A stretch of DNA of 64,000 nt from Psychromarinibacter sediminicola (GTDB lineage: Bacteria > Pseudomonadota > Alphaproteobacteria > Rhodobacterales > Rhodobacteraceae), in contig NZ_JARGYC010000005.1 of assembly GCF_029168335.1 (NCBI RefSeq), positions 56,832-120,831 on the forward strand, given 5' to 3'. This document shows, piece after piece, positions 35,612-45,442 of the stretch. Each line of letters starts with the position of its first letter. The stretch's first letter is position 1. The notes under the pieces are model-generated. The model searched no databases. It had not been told where the DNA came from and saw only the letters and a list, made by a program, of their open reading frames with translations. Made by a program: the position numbers and the translations under genes.

Positions 35612-35814
35612 GGCTCTGTCCTTCTCGGTCCGGCGCGAGAGTGGCGCAGGACGCGGCGGTTTGCCAGTGCGAGTTGACGCAGACGTGTCCGGGCGGCGCT
35701 TGACGCGGGGGCAGGGCGGGGCGGAAACTTCCCGGCATGGAACGAACCGCGCGCGGCCCGAGCACGGGGGGACGACGAGCCGTCGTCTCCCGTCCCCGCG
35801 CCTGCGCGCCGCCC

Positions 35815-36351
35815 ATGGTCCTTCGGTGGCTCGCCGCGCTCCTGCTCGCGGTCCGGGTCGCGATGCTGCCGGCGGTGGCGCAGGAGGCCCGGGACTACGA
35901 CGCGCTGCTGGCGGAGCTGGCGGCGGCCGACAGCCAGGCCGAGGCCGATGCGCTGGTGCCGCGGATCTGGGAGATCTGGCTGACCGCGCCGGACGCGGCG
36001 GCGCAGGAGGTGCTGGACGCGGCGCTGGCGCGGCGGCGGGCGTACGACTATCTGGGGGCGCTGCGCCATCTCGACCGGCTGGTGGCGGAGTATCCGGACT
36101 ATGCCGAGGGCTGGAACCAGCGGGCGACGGTGCATTTCCTGACTGGCAACTTCGAGCGGTCGCTGGCCGATGTCGCGGAGGTGCTGAAGCGCGAGCCGCG
36201 GCATTTCGGGGCCCTGGCCGGGCGCGCGGTGATCTATTTCCAGCAGGGGCGGATCCCCTTGGCCCAGCTCGCGGTGCGCGAGGCGATGGAGGTCCATCCC
36301 TATCTGGCCGAACGCGCGATCCTGGAGGTTCCGTCGGGCGAGGATCTCTGA
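35815..36351 (+). CDS. exported TPR-repeat protein
   Basis: 178 residues from ATG 35815, chosen because MVLRWLAALLLAVRVAMLPAVAQ is a good signal peptide; ATG 35737 would add 26 basic residues in front. The mature part holds about three TPR-like units (AYDYLGALRHLDRLVAEYPD, AEGWNQRATVHFLTGNFERS, ALAGRAVIYFQQGRIPLAQL). A periplasmic scaffold is likely; no partner is obvious nearby. Confidence 0.75.
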   Translation: MVLRWLAALLLAVRVAMLPAVAQEARDYDALLAELAAADSQAEADALVPRIWEIWLTAPDAAAQEVLDAALARRRAYDYLGALRHLDRLVAEYPDYAEGWNQRATVHFLTGNFERSLADVAEVLKREPRHFGALAGRAVIYFQQGRIPLAQLAVREAMEVHPYLAERAILEVPSGEDL

Positions 36352-36601
36352 CCGCGGCCCGCGGTTGCCCTTGCGTCAGGTCTGCGGAGGGGTCCCGAGG
36401 TCTTTGCGATGTGGCGCATTTTTCGCCGCTCCGACCGGGACTCGGGCGTCTGCCGGCCGTCGCAGGGTCCTGTTTTCCCGGGGTTTTGCGGAATTATCAC
36501 GACAAATCCGGCGGGACTGTTGCGTATCTTTTATACATTTGCTTGGATGTTCTCCGAAGGGTCGGCAAACGGCCCAGGGGAAAACAGACAGGGAGCTGGG
36601 T

Positions 36602-37702
<1,101 letters not shown>

Positions 37703-37788
37703 GCGAACCGCCCCTCCGCACGGCGACCTGCCCGGGGTCCGAGAGGGGACGGGAGTGAACGGGTAAACGACAACAGGAGAGTATCCGA

Positions 37789-38901
37789 ATGAAACTCAAG
37801 ACACTGATGCTGATGACGGGCGCTGCCGTCGCGATCACGCCGATGGCGGTCGCGCAGGACATGGCCGACAGCATGACGATCGTCAGCTGGGGCGGCGCCT
37901 ATCAGAACAGCCAGCAGAAGGCCTATGCCGAGCCCTATATGGAGATGCACCCCGAGGTGGACATCGTCTGGGACGAAAGCTCCAACGAGGCGGTGGCGAA
38001 GCTCCGGGCGATGAACGAGGCCGGCAACATCACCTGGGATCTCGTGGACGTGGTCGCCTCGGACGCGATCCGTCTGTGCGACGAGGGCCTGGCGATGGAG
38101 ATCGACCCCGACGACCTGCTGGCCGAGGCGCCGGACGGCACGTCGGCCGAGGATGACTTCGGCGACCTGCTGGTCTCCGACTGCTTCATCCCGCAGATCG
38201 TCTACTCCACCACCTTCGGCTACCGCACCGACATGGTGCCGGAAGGCGTCGAGCCGCCGGACGACATCTGCGACGTCTGGGACCTGGAGACCTATCCGGG
38301 GCAGCGTTCGCTGGAGAAGCGGCCGATCAACAACATGGAATGGGCACTGCTGTGCGACGGCGTGGCCAAGGACGAGATCTACGACGTCCTGGAGACCCCG
38401 GAAGGTCAGGACCGCGCGCTCGCCAAGCTGGACGAGATCAAGGACGAGGTCGTCTGGTGGTCGGCCGGCGCCGACACGCCGCAGCTGCTGGCGGACGGCG
38501 AGATCTTCATGGGCTCGACCTATAACGGCCGCCTATTCTCAGTCATCGAGGAGCAGGACCAGCCCGTCGGCATGATGTGGGACGCGCAGGTGTTCGACTT
38601 GGACGGCTGGATCATCCCGGCCGGTCTGCCGGAAGACCGCCTTGCCCGGGTGAAGGACTTCGTCAACTTCGCCACCGACACCCAGCGCCTGGCCGACCAG
38701 GCCGCCTATATCTCCTACGGCCCGGCCCGCAAGAGCTCGGCGCCGCTGGTGGGCGAGCACGCCGAACTTGGCATCCCGATGGGGCCGCATATGCCGACCG
38801 CGCCGGAGAACTCGGAAAACATCTTCGTCTACAACTACGAGTTCTGGGCCGACTATCGCGACGACATCGACGCGAAGTTCCAGGCCTGGCTGGCTCAGTA
38901 A
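37789..38901 (+). CDS. potD-like: periplasmic substrate-binding protein (polyamine/amine type)
   Basis: 370 residues, starting with a signal peptide (MKLKTLMLMTGAAVAITPMAVAQ). The mature start MTIVSWGGAYQNSQQKAYAEPY and the STTFGYRTDMV, GSTYNGR and DGWIIPAG segments match PotD/PotF-like family 1 solute-binding proteins. It captures the ligand for the downstream permeases. Many Asp/Glu residues fit a cationic ligand such as spermidine or putrescine, but that is inference. Two strong hairpins follow its stop codon. Confidence 0.9.
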   Translation: MKLKTLMLMTGAAVAITPMAVAQDMADSMTIVSWGGAYQNSQQKAYAEPYMEMHPEVDIVWDESSNEAVAKLRAMNEAGNITWDLVDVVASDAIRLCDEGLAMEIDPDDLLAEAPDGTSAEDDFGDLLVSDCFIPQIVYSTTFGYRTDMVPEGVEPPDDICDVWDLETYPGQRSLEKRPINNMEWALLCDGVAKDEIYDVLETPEGQDRALAKLDEIKDEVVWWSAGADTPQLLADGEIFMGSTYNGRLFSVIEEQDQPVGMMWDAQVFDLDGWIIPAGLPEDRLARVKDFVNFATDTQRLADQAAYISYGPARKSSAPLVGEHAELGIPMGPHMPTAPENSENIFVYNYEFWADYRDDIDAKFQAWLAQ

Positions 38902-38914
38902 GACGACCTACGGC

Positions 38915-38988
38915 GGGGCGGGGCAGATGACCCCGCCCCAGTCGCATCGGACGACCGGAGCGGGCCCCGGCACAGGGCCGGGGGCCGC
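38915..38988 (+). terminator. two intercistronic hairpins after the binding-protein gene
   Basis: GGGGCGGGG, 7-nt loop, CCCCGCCCC (38915-38939), then GCGGGCCCCGGC paired with GCCGGGGGCCGC (38960-38988). Neither has a T run. Such structures often stabilise the upstream binding-protein message or weaken read-through, which would give more binding protein than permease. Confidence 0.5.
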
Positions 38989-39027
38989 TTCCACCAAAAG
39001 AAAACGAAGACCAACAGGGAACGGACA

Positions 39028-39318
39028 ATGCCCAAGGGCTATATCATCGGCCATATCAAGGTGACCGACCCCGAGGCTTATCCCGAATACGTACGCCGCG
39101 ACACGCCCATCCTGGAACGGCTGGGGGCGAAATTCGTGGTGCGCGGCGGGCGCAACGAGATTTGCGAAGGCGACTGCGGGGACCGGCACGTGGTCATCGA
39201 GTTCCCGAGCTACGAAGAGGCGTTGGCGGCCTATAACGACCCCGACTACCAGGAGGTCGCGGAGATCCGCCGGAACGCCGCCGAAAGCATCATCCTGGTG
39301 GTGGAGGGAACCGAATGA
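39028..39318 (+). CDS. DUF1330 family protein inside the ABC operon
   Basis: 96 residues, a single ferredoxin-like alpha-beta domain: PKGYIIGHIKVTDPEAYPEY at the start, RGGRNEICEG in the middle and FPSYEEALAAYNDPDYQEV, the usual DUF1330 core. The family has no assigned reaction. Its place between the binding protein and permease genes, overlapping the permease start by 4 bp, suggests a cytoplasmic role in handling the imported compound. Confidence 0.85.
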   Translation: MPKGYIIGHIKVTDPEAYPEYVRRDTPILERLGAKFVVRGGRNEICEGDCGDRHVVIEFPSYEEALAAYNDPDYQEVAEIRRNAAESIILVVEGTE

Positions 39319-41096
39319 GCAAGCTCAGCAGCACCGGCGAGCAGACGGCCGACGCGCCGACGCCGGAGGACGCCTTCCACGAGTCGGCCACCCTGGAAGG
39401 GCGCGACAAGGAACCGCCGCACGGCAGCGGCGAGGGCGGCCCGGTCCTGGCGGCCGACGGCACGCCGCTGAAGCGGTCGCTGCAGCGCGCGCTCCGGCGC
39501 GAGAAGCTGCGGGCGCTGGGCCTGATCGCGCCGCTGCTGATCTTCGTTCTGGTGACCTTCATCGCGCCGATCGCGGACATGCTGTTCCGCTCGGTCGAGA
39601 ACCAGATCGTGTCCGACACCCTGCCCGAGACGACCGCCACGCTGCAGAGCTGGGACTCCGCCGGCGACGACCTTCCGCCGGAAGCGGTGTTCGAGGCGCT
39701 CTATTACGACCTGTTCCTCGCCTCGGAGGCGAAGCGGCACACCCGGCTGGGCACGCGGCTGAACTACGAGGAAACCGGCCTGTCGTCGCTGTTCCGCTCG
39801 ACCGGGCGCAGCCTGGACGACTATGGCGAGCTGTTCCAGGACGTCCTGGAGGATCACGACGAGATCTGGGAAAGCGCCGGGTTCTGGTACGAGATGATGG
39901 GCACGACCGGCGACGAGCCGGGCCAGCCCGAGCTGATCGAGGCGCAGCGCGACCGGCTGGAGGCGCTGACCGGCGAGCGGCAGACCGGCGAGATCGGGTT
40001 CGTCCCGGCCGCCGCCATCGGCGAGGTGCTGCCGCGCACGGCCGACGCCTACGCGGCCTTCGCGGCCTATGCGGCGCTGGAGGACGGCGATACCGTGGCC
40101 GAGGAGGAGCCCTGGGAGGCCGTCTTCGCCGCGCTGGCCAGCGATCTGCGCCGCGACGGCGCCGCCGAGGCCATCGCCGGCTATGACGGCGACGGGGCCG
40201 AGGAACTGCAGGCGGCGCTGGAACAGGCGGTGCCCGAGTTCCCGGAGACGACCTATCGCGAGTTCTTCCTCGAAGAGGACGAGGACTGGGGCAGCCTGGA
40301 TGCCTGGGGCACGATCCAGGCCTACAGCCCGTCCTTCACGCCGGGCTATTTCCTGAACGCCGTGGACCTGGAACTGACCGCCGACGGCGTGTCGGCCAAG
40401 CCCGAGGGCCAGCAGATCTATGTGCTTCTGTTCCAGCGGACGCTGTTCATGAGCCTGGTGATCATGGGCTCCTGCGTGCTTCTGGGCTATCCGGTCGCCT
40501 ATCTGCTGTCGAACCTGCCGATGCGGGTGTCGAACCTGCTGATGATCCTGGTGCTGCTGCCGTTCTGGACCTCGCTCCTGGTGCGGACGAGCGCATGGAA
40601 GGTGCTGTTGCAGCAGCAGGGGGTGATCAACGACATCCTCGTCTGGCTGGGGCTGGTGGCCGACGACGCGCGGCTGGTGATGATCAACAACCAGTTCGGC
40701 ACCATCGTGGCGATGACGCATATCCTGCTGCCGTTCATGATCCTGCCGCTCTACTCGGTGATGAAGACCATCCCGCCGAGCTACGTGCGGGCGGCCAAGT
40801 CGCTGGGCGCGACGCCGTGGACCTCGTTCTGGCGGGTCTACTTCCCGCAGTCGATCCCGGGGATCGGGGCGGGCTGCATCCTCGTCTTCATCCTGGCCAT
40901 CGGCTACTACATCACGCCGGAGCTGGTGGGCGGGACCACGGGTACGTTCATCTCGAACCGGATCGCGTACCACATCTCGTCGTCGCTCAACTGGGGCCTC
41001 GCGGCCGCGCTGGGGACGATCCTTCTGGCGGTCGTGCTGATCCTCTACTGGGTCTATGACAAGATCGTCGGCATCGACAACGTGAGCCTGGGGTGA
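39315..41096 (+). CDS. potB-like: ABC transporter permease with large periplasmic insert
   Basis: 593 residues, about twice the usual 290-300. A cytoplasmic tail of about 68 residues leads to membrane helix 1 (LGLIAPLLIFVLVTFIAPIADML), then about 270 acidic, Ala/Glu-rich residues (about 95-365) before the remaining five helices. The EAA loop is present as SYVRAAKSLGATPWTSFWRVYFPQSIPG near 491-518. It forms the membrane channel with the next gene. The insert lies between helices 1 and 2 and so should be periplasmic, where it could touch the binding protein. Confidence 0.9.
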   Translation: MSKLSSTGEQTADAPTPEDAFHESATLEGRDKEPPHGSGEGGPVLAADGTPLKRSLQRALRREKLRALGLIAPLLIFVLVTFIAPIADMLFRSVENQIVSDTLPETTATLQSWDSAGDDLPPEAVFEALYYDLFLASEAKRHTRLGTRLNYEETGLSSLFRSTGRSLDDYGELFQDVLEDHDEIWESAGFWYEMMGTTGDEPGQPELIEAQRDRLEALTGERQTGEIGFVPAAAIGEVLPRTADAYAAFAAYAALEDGDTVAEEEPWEAVFAALASDLRRDGAAEAIAGYDGDGAEELQAALEQAVPEFPETTYREFFLEEDEDWGSLDAWGTIQAYSPSFTPGYFLNAVDLELTADGVSAKPEGQQIYVLLFQRTLFMSLVIMGSCVLLGYPVAYLLSNLPMRVSNLLMILVLLPFWTSLLVRTSAWKVLLQQQGVINDILVWLGLVADDARLVMINNQFGTIVAMTHILLPFMILPLYSVMKTIPPSYVRAAKSLGATPWTSFWRVYFPQSIPGIGAGCILVFILAIGYYITPELVGGTTGTFISNRIAYHISSSLNWGLAAALGTILLAVVLILYWVYDKIVGIDNVSLG

Positions 41097-41101
41097 CGAC
41101 C

Positions 41102-42313
41102 ATGCAGACCATGCCAATTCCGCGCCCGCCGCTTGTAAGCTTCACCGTGCCGATGGTGGCGGCGCTGGGCGCCTTCTTCGGGCTGTTCGTCGGGATCGCC
41201 AACGGATCCGGGATACTGGGCCTGGCGATCGGCGCCGTGGCGGGCGCGGCGCTCGCCTACGGGCTGGCGAGCTATGTCGAGGACAAGCGGACCGGGCGGC
41301 TGGTGACCATCGCGGTCTTTGCCATCGTCGGGCTGATCCTGGGCGGCGTCGCGGGGCTCGTGGTGCTGGCGGTGATCGGCTTCGTGCTGGGCTGGGCCGT
41401 CTACTGGCTGGACCGGGGAACCTACCGGTCGACCATCCCGCCCTATGCGAAGTCGGGCGAGGTGTTGTGGCACAACACCTACAAGTTCATCTGCGGGCTG
41501 ATCTTCTTCTTCCTGATCGCGCCGATCCTGACGATCATCCCGCTGAGCTTCAACGCCGAGAACTTCTTCACCTTCACGCCCGAGATGCTGTCCTTCGATC
41601 CCGACGGCTACTCGCTGAAGCACTACCGCGACTTCTTCGGCACCTCGGACTGGCAGCTGGCGCTGCGCAACTCGCTGATCATCGCGCCCTTCGCGACGCT
41701 GATCTCGGTGTCGCTGGGCACGCTGGCGGCGATCGGGCTGAGCCAGACGCATGTGCCGTTCCGCCGGCCGATCATGGCGATCCTGATCTCGCCGATGATC
41801 GTGCCGCTGATCATCTCGGCGACGGGCATGTTCTTCTTCTACTCGACGCTGGGCAACTGGCTGGAGGCGAATCTGGGCTTCTCGCAGTCCTTCGTGGGGT
41901 ACGTGAAGATCATCCTGGCGCATGGCGTGCTGGGGGTTCCGTTCGTGATCATCACGGTGACCGCGACGCTGGTGGGCTTCGACGACTCGCTGACGCGGGC
42001 CTCGGCGAACATGGGCGCGGGGCCGGTCAGGACGTTCTTCAAGGTGCAGATGCCGCTGATCCTGCCGGGGGTGATTTCCGGGGGGCTCTTCGCCTTCATC
42101 ACCTCGTTCGACGAGGTGGTCGTGGTGCTGTTCGTCGGCGCGGCGGCGCAGAAGACGCTGCCCTGGCAGATGTTCATCGGGCTGAGAGAGCAGATCTCGC
42201 CGACGATCCTGGCGGTGGCGACCATCCTGGTGGTGATCTCGATCCTGCTGCTGACGACGGTCGAGCTGTTGCGGCGCCGGTCGGAGCGGATCCGGGGGAT
42301 GTCGCCCGGCTGA
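41102..42313 (+). CDS. potC-like: ABC transporter permease with extra N-terminal helices
   Basis: 403 residues from ATG 41102 (GTG 41093 overlapping the previous gene is possible). The usual permease begins near residue 130 (FICGLIFFFLIAPILTIIPLSFN); before it lie about 110 residues with four hydrophobic segments (for example VAALGAFFGLFVGIANGSGILGL and IAVFAIVGLILGGVAGLVVLAV) not found in standard PotC. The EAA loop DDSLTRASANMGAGPVRTFFKVQMPLILPG is near 297-326. A good terminator follows. Confidence 0.9.
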   Translation: MQTMPIPRPPLVSFTVPMVAALGAFFGLFVGIANGSGILGLAIGAVAGAALAYGLASYVEDKRTGRLVTIAVFAIVGLILGGVAGLVVLAVIGFVLGWAVYWLDRGTYRSTIPPYAKSGEVLWHNTYKFICGLIFFFLIAPILTIIPLSFNAENFFTFTPEMLSFDPDGYSLKHYRDFFGTSDWQLALRNSLIIAPFATLISVSLGTLAAIGLSQTHVPFRRPIMAILISPMIVPLIISATGMFFFYSTLGNWLEANLGFSQSFVGYVKIILAHGVLGVPFVIITVTATLVGFDDSLTRASANMGAGPVRTFFKVQMPLILPGVISGGLFAFITSFDEVVVVLFVGAAAQKTLPWQMFIGLREQISPTILAVATILVVISILLLTTVELLRRRSERIRGMSPG

Positions 42314-42339
42314 GCCTCCGTGTTTCGGGACGATGGAAG

Positions 42340-42369
42340 CCGCCCGGCACCGCGCCGGGCGGTTTTCGT
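42340..42369 (+). terminator. intrinsic terminator of the ABC operon
   Basis: CCGCCCGGC, loop ACCGC, GCCGGGCGG, then TTTTCGTTT: a 9-bp perfect GC stem with a T-rich tail, 27 bp after the last permease stop. Confidence 0.88.
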
Positions 42370-42387
42370 TTGGGGCGCCGCGCCGTG

Positions 42388-43317
42388 TCACGGCAGGATG
42401 GCGAGCCAGACCCAGATCGTGCCGATCGACAGCGCCGTCGCCAGCAACAGCGCCGAGGCCGCCACGCGGCGGGCCACGCCGTAGAGATTGGCGAAGATAT
42501 AGGTGTTCACTCCCGGCGCCATCGAGGCCGTCAGCACCGCCGAGCGGAGCTGGTCGGTGGACAGGCCGAAGGCGCGGCCCAGGCCGTAGGTCACCGTCGG
42601 GTGCAGGATCAGCGAGATCGCGCAGATCATCGCGATGGTGGCCATGTCGCCCTCGGGCCGGTAGCGGAACAGGATGCCGCCCAGCGCGAACAGTGCCGCC
42701 GGCAGCGCGGCGCGGCCGATCAGGTCCAGCGCGTCGCCGGCCACCGTCGGGGTCGGCAGGCCGGTGATGTTGAAGGCGAAGCCCAGCACGATCCCCAGGA
42801 TCAGCCCGTTGCGGAAGATCGCCGTCAGGATCGACTTCGCCTTCTCCAGCGGGTTGGCACCGTGGGCGCGGATCAGTTCCATCACCGTCAGGCCGATGCC
42901 GTAGCAGATCGGCGCATGGACCGCGACGATGGCGAAGTTCGCCTCCAGCGCGTCGGCGCCATAGGCGCGTTCGGTGATCGGCACGCCGAGCAGCAGCGAG
43001 TTGGAGAACAGCCCGCAGAAGCCGATGGCGACCGAATCCTCCCACGGGCGGCGGAAGATCAGCCGGGCGCCGAACAGCCCCGCCAGGAACCCCGCGACGG
43101 AGCCGGTGTAGAAGCTGACATAGAGCGACAGGTTCAGCGCGCTGTCGAGGTCCATCGTCGAGATGGCGCGGAACAGCAGGCAGGGGAAGGCGAAGTTCTG
43201 GGTGAACCCCATGACGCCGTCGACCGCGGCCTCGCCGAACCAGCCGCGCCAGGCCGCGACATAGCCGAACCCGATCACCAGGAAGACCGGCAGGATGACG
43301 TCGAGCAGGGCCTGCAT
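42388..43317 (-). CDS. auxin efflux carrier (AEC) family transporter
   Basis: 309 residues from ATG 43317. Ten hydrophobic segments in two halves, starting LLDVILPVFLVIGFGYVAAW and including FSNSLLLGVPI near 106 and MAPGVNTYIFANLYGV near 272-287, as in AEC/malate permease-like carriers. The open frame runs on upstream to 43767 through the 108-bp tandem repeat, but those residues are Pro/Arg-rich, are also open in other frames, and precede an ordinary AEC N-terminus. I therefore reject the extension. Substrate unknown. Confidence 0.88.
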   Translation of the reverse strand: MQALLDVILPVFLVIGFGYVAAWRGWFGEAAVDGVMGFTQNFAFPCLLFRAISTMDLDSALNLSLYVSFYTGSVAGFLAGLFGARLIFRRPWEDSVAIGFCGLFSNSLLLGVPITERAYGADALEANFAIVAVHAPICYGIGLTVMELIRAHGANPLEKAKSILTAIFRNGLILGIVLGFAFNITGLPTPTVAGDALDLIGRAALPAALFALGGILFRYRPEGDMATIAMICAISLILHPTVTYGLGRAFGLSTDQLRSAVLTASMAPGVNTYIFANLYGVARRVAASALLLATALSIGTIWVWLAILP

Positions 43318-43350
43318 CAGTCGGCCGTCGCGCTGGCGGCGGGGGCGGGA

Positions 43351-43760
43351 GCCTCCGGCGGGGATATTTTCGACCAGAAGAAGCCGGGGGGGCGGGCCGT
43401 GGGTGTCGGCCGGGGGGGCGGTGTGGGTAGGGCCGTCCTGCGGGCGGATGGGCCGGGAGCCTCCGGCGGGAGTATTTGCGGCCAGAAGAAGCCGGGGGTG
43501 CGGGCCGTGGGTGTCGGCCGGGGGGGCGGTGTGGGCAGGGCAGTCCTGCGGGCGGATGGGCCGGGAGCCTCCGGCGGGAGTATTTGCGGCCAGAAGAAGC
43601 CTGGGGTGCGGGCTGTGGGGGTCGGCCGGGGCGTTGTGGTTGGCAGGGGCGTCGCGCGAGCGTAGGGGGTGGGAGCCTCCGGCGGGAGTATTTCGGGCCA
43701 GAAGAAGCCGGGGGTGCGGGCTGCGGGTGTCGGCCGGGGGGCCGAGATGCGCGGGCCTTC
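43351..43760. repeat. four-copy 108-bp tandem repeat
   Basis: Units begin at 43351, 43459, 43567 and 43675, exactly 108 bp apart; the last is incomplete. Each starts with GCCTCCGGCGGG-GTATTT then CCAGAAGAAGCC, the reverse strand of the dispersed CTTCTTCTG element, and continues with a GGGTGTCGGCCGGGG-type G-rich tail. Units 2 and 3 are nearly identical, and units 1 and 4 more diverged. It fills the 500-bp gap between the AEC and MBL genes, where no other gene is seen. Confidence 0.88.
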
Positions 43761-43818
43761 TTTGCACGGGAGGATGGCGGCGCGCGCTGGCGTCGTCATC
43801 GCTGTGGCGCGGCCCGGG

Positions 43819-44619
43819 TTACAGCTCATATCGGATGACCATGCCGTCATAGGCCGGGGTGACGTTGTCGGGCGTCTCGGCCTCGACCGTGGCGTAGTCC
43901 AGGTCGATATGCATGTTGGTCAGCACCGCGCGTTTCGGCGCGGCGCGTGCGATCCAGTCCAGCGACTGGTCGAGATGCGCATGGGTCGGGTGCGGCGTGC
44001 GGCGCAGCGCGTCCAGGATCCAGCAGTCGAGATCGGCGACGGCGGCCCAGGCCTCGTCGGTCATCTTCGCCACGTCCGGAAGATAGGCGAGGTCGCCGAT
44101 CCGGAAGCCCAGCGCGTCGATGCTGCCGTGGCCGACCTCGAACGGGGTCAGCGTGACCGGCCCGCCGGCGCCCTCGATGGTCAGCGGGCCGTCGATCGTG
44201 TGCATGTCGAGGATCGGCGGGTAGGACGAGCCCTCGGGCTGGACGAAGGCATAGGCGAAGCGCGAATAGAGGTCGTCCTGGGTGTTGCCGTCGGCCCAGA
44301 CCGGCAGGCGGCGCTTCATGTTGAACACCACCATGCGCAGATCGTCGATGCCGTGGACGTGGTCGGCGTGGCCGTGGGTGTAGACCACCGCGTCGAGCTC
44401 GCCGACGCCCGCGTCGAGCAGCTGGGCGCGCAGGTCGGGGCTGGTGTCGATCAGCACGCGGGTGGTGCCGTCGCCGGTCTCGCGTTCGACCAGCAGCGAG
44501 CAGCGGCGGCGGCTGTTCTTCGGGTTGTCCGGGTCGCAGTCGCCCCAGCGGCCCCCGAGCCTGGGAACCCCGCCCGACGAGCCGCAGCCGAGGATCGTGA
44601 AACGCAGCTCGCCGCTCAC
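43819..44619 (-). CDS. MBL-fold metal hydrolase, PhnP-like
   Basis: 266 residues from GTG 44619, overlapping the tatD stop by GTGA. The N-terminus FTILGCGSSGGVPRLGG and the metal site THGHADHVHGID (HxHxDH, near residue 81-92) place it in the PhnP/RNase Z-like branch; LTNMHIDLDY near the end supplies further ligands. PhnP itself is a cyclic-phosphate phosphodiesterase, but this tmk-holB-tatD-linked form is common in alphaproteobacteria and its substrate is not settled. Confidence 0.9.
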   Translation of the reverse strand: MSGELRFTILGCGSSGGVPRLGGRWGDCDPDNPKNSRRRCSLLVERETGDGTTRVLIDTSPDLRAQLLDAGVGELDAVVYTHGHADHVHGIDDLRMVVFNMKRRLPVWADGNTQDDLYSRFAYAFVQPEGSSYPPILDMHTIDGPLTIEGAGGPVTLTPFEVGHGSIDALGFRIGDLAYLPDVAKMTDEAWAAVADLDCWILDALRRTPHPTHAHLDQSLDWIARAAPKRAVLTNMHIDLDYATVEAETPDNVTPAYDGMVIRYEL

Positions 44620-45419
44620 GCGGCGGCCTCCCACGTGGCGACCTTGGAGAACAGGCGTTCGAAATTCGCCTGGGTCTGCGCGGCGAAGGCGGGGTAGTCC
44701 ATGCCGAAAACCTCGGCGCCGACGCGGGCGGTGTGCGCGGTATAGGCCGGCTCGTTGCGCTTGCCGCGATGCGGCGGGGGCGCGAGATAGGGGCTGTCGG
44801 TCTCCACCAGGATGCGCTCGACCGGGGCGGCGGCGAAGATGTCGCGCAGTTCCCCGGACTTGGGGAAGGCGGCGATGCCGGACATCGACAGGTAGAAGCC
44901 GAGATCCAGCGCCGTTTCCGCCAGCGCGCGGCCCGACGAGTAGCAATGCATCACGCAAGGGTAGGTGCCGGCGCGGTGTTCCTCGGACAGGATGCGCGCC
45001 ATGTCGGCATCGGCGTCGCGGGCGTGGATGATCAGCGGCAGCTGGGTGTGCCGCGCGGCGGCGATGTGAAGGCGCAGGCTCTCCTGCTGGATCGCCTTGG
45101 TGTCGGCGGTGTAGTGATAGTCGAGCCCGCTCTCGCCGATGCCGACGAATTTCGGGTGGTCGGACAGCGCCACCAGCTCCTCGACCGAGGCGAGCGGTTC
45201 CTCGTGCGCGCTCATCGGGTGGGTGCCGGCGGCGTAGAAGACCGGCGCGTGCGCCTCGGCCAGCGCGCGCACCTGCGGCTCCTGCCGGAGCTTGGTGCAG
45301 ATGGTGACCATGCGGGTCACGCCGGCCTCGGCCGCGCGGGCGATCAGGGCGTCGTGCTCGCCCTCGAACTGCGGGAAGTCGAGATGACAGTGGCTGTCGG
45401 TGATCTGGGGTTCGGACAT
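44616..45419 (-). CDS. tatD: TatD family metal-dependent deoxyribonuclease
   Basis: 267 residues. DSHCHLDFPQF at residues 8-18 gives the first metal histidines; GIGESGLDYHY, IIHARDADAD, MHCYSSG and VETDSPYLAPPPHRGKRNEP follow in family order. TatD enzymes are 3'-5' DNases linked to DNA repair and turnover. It lies downstream of holB and overlaps the MBL gene. A metG (methionyl-tRNA synthetase) gene often found between holB and tatD is absent here. Confidence 0.95.
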   Translation of the reverse strand: MSEPQITDSHCHLDFPQFEGEHDALIARAAEAGVTRMVTICTKLRQEPQVRALAEAHAPVFYAAGTHPMSAHEEPLASVEELVALSDHPKFVGIGESGLDYHYTADTKAIQQESLRLHIAAARHTQLPLIIHARDADADMARILSEEHRAGTYPCVMHCYSSGRALAETALDLGFYLSMSGIAAFPKSGELRDIFAAAPVERILVETDSPYLAPPPHRGKRNEPAYTAHTARVGAEVFGMDYPAFAAQTQANFERLFSKVATWEAAA

Positions 45420-45442
45420 ACGGATTTCGGCGGATTTCCGAT

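Noticed and set aside
43318..43767. 150-residue repetitive N-terminal extension of the AEC transporter
   Set aside because: It is a translation of the 108-bp tandem repeat, which is open in several frames, and a canonical AEC N-terminus with its own ATG follows.
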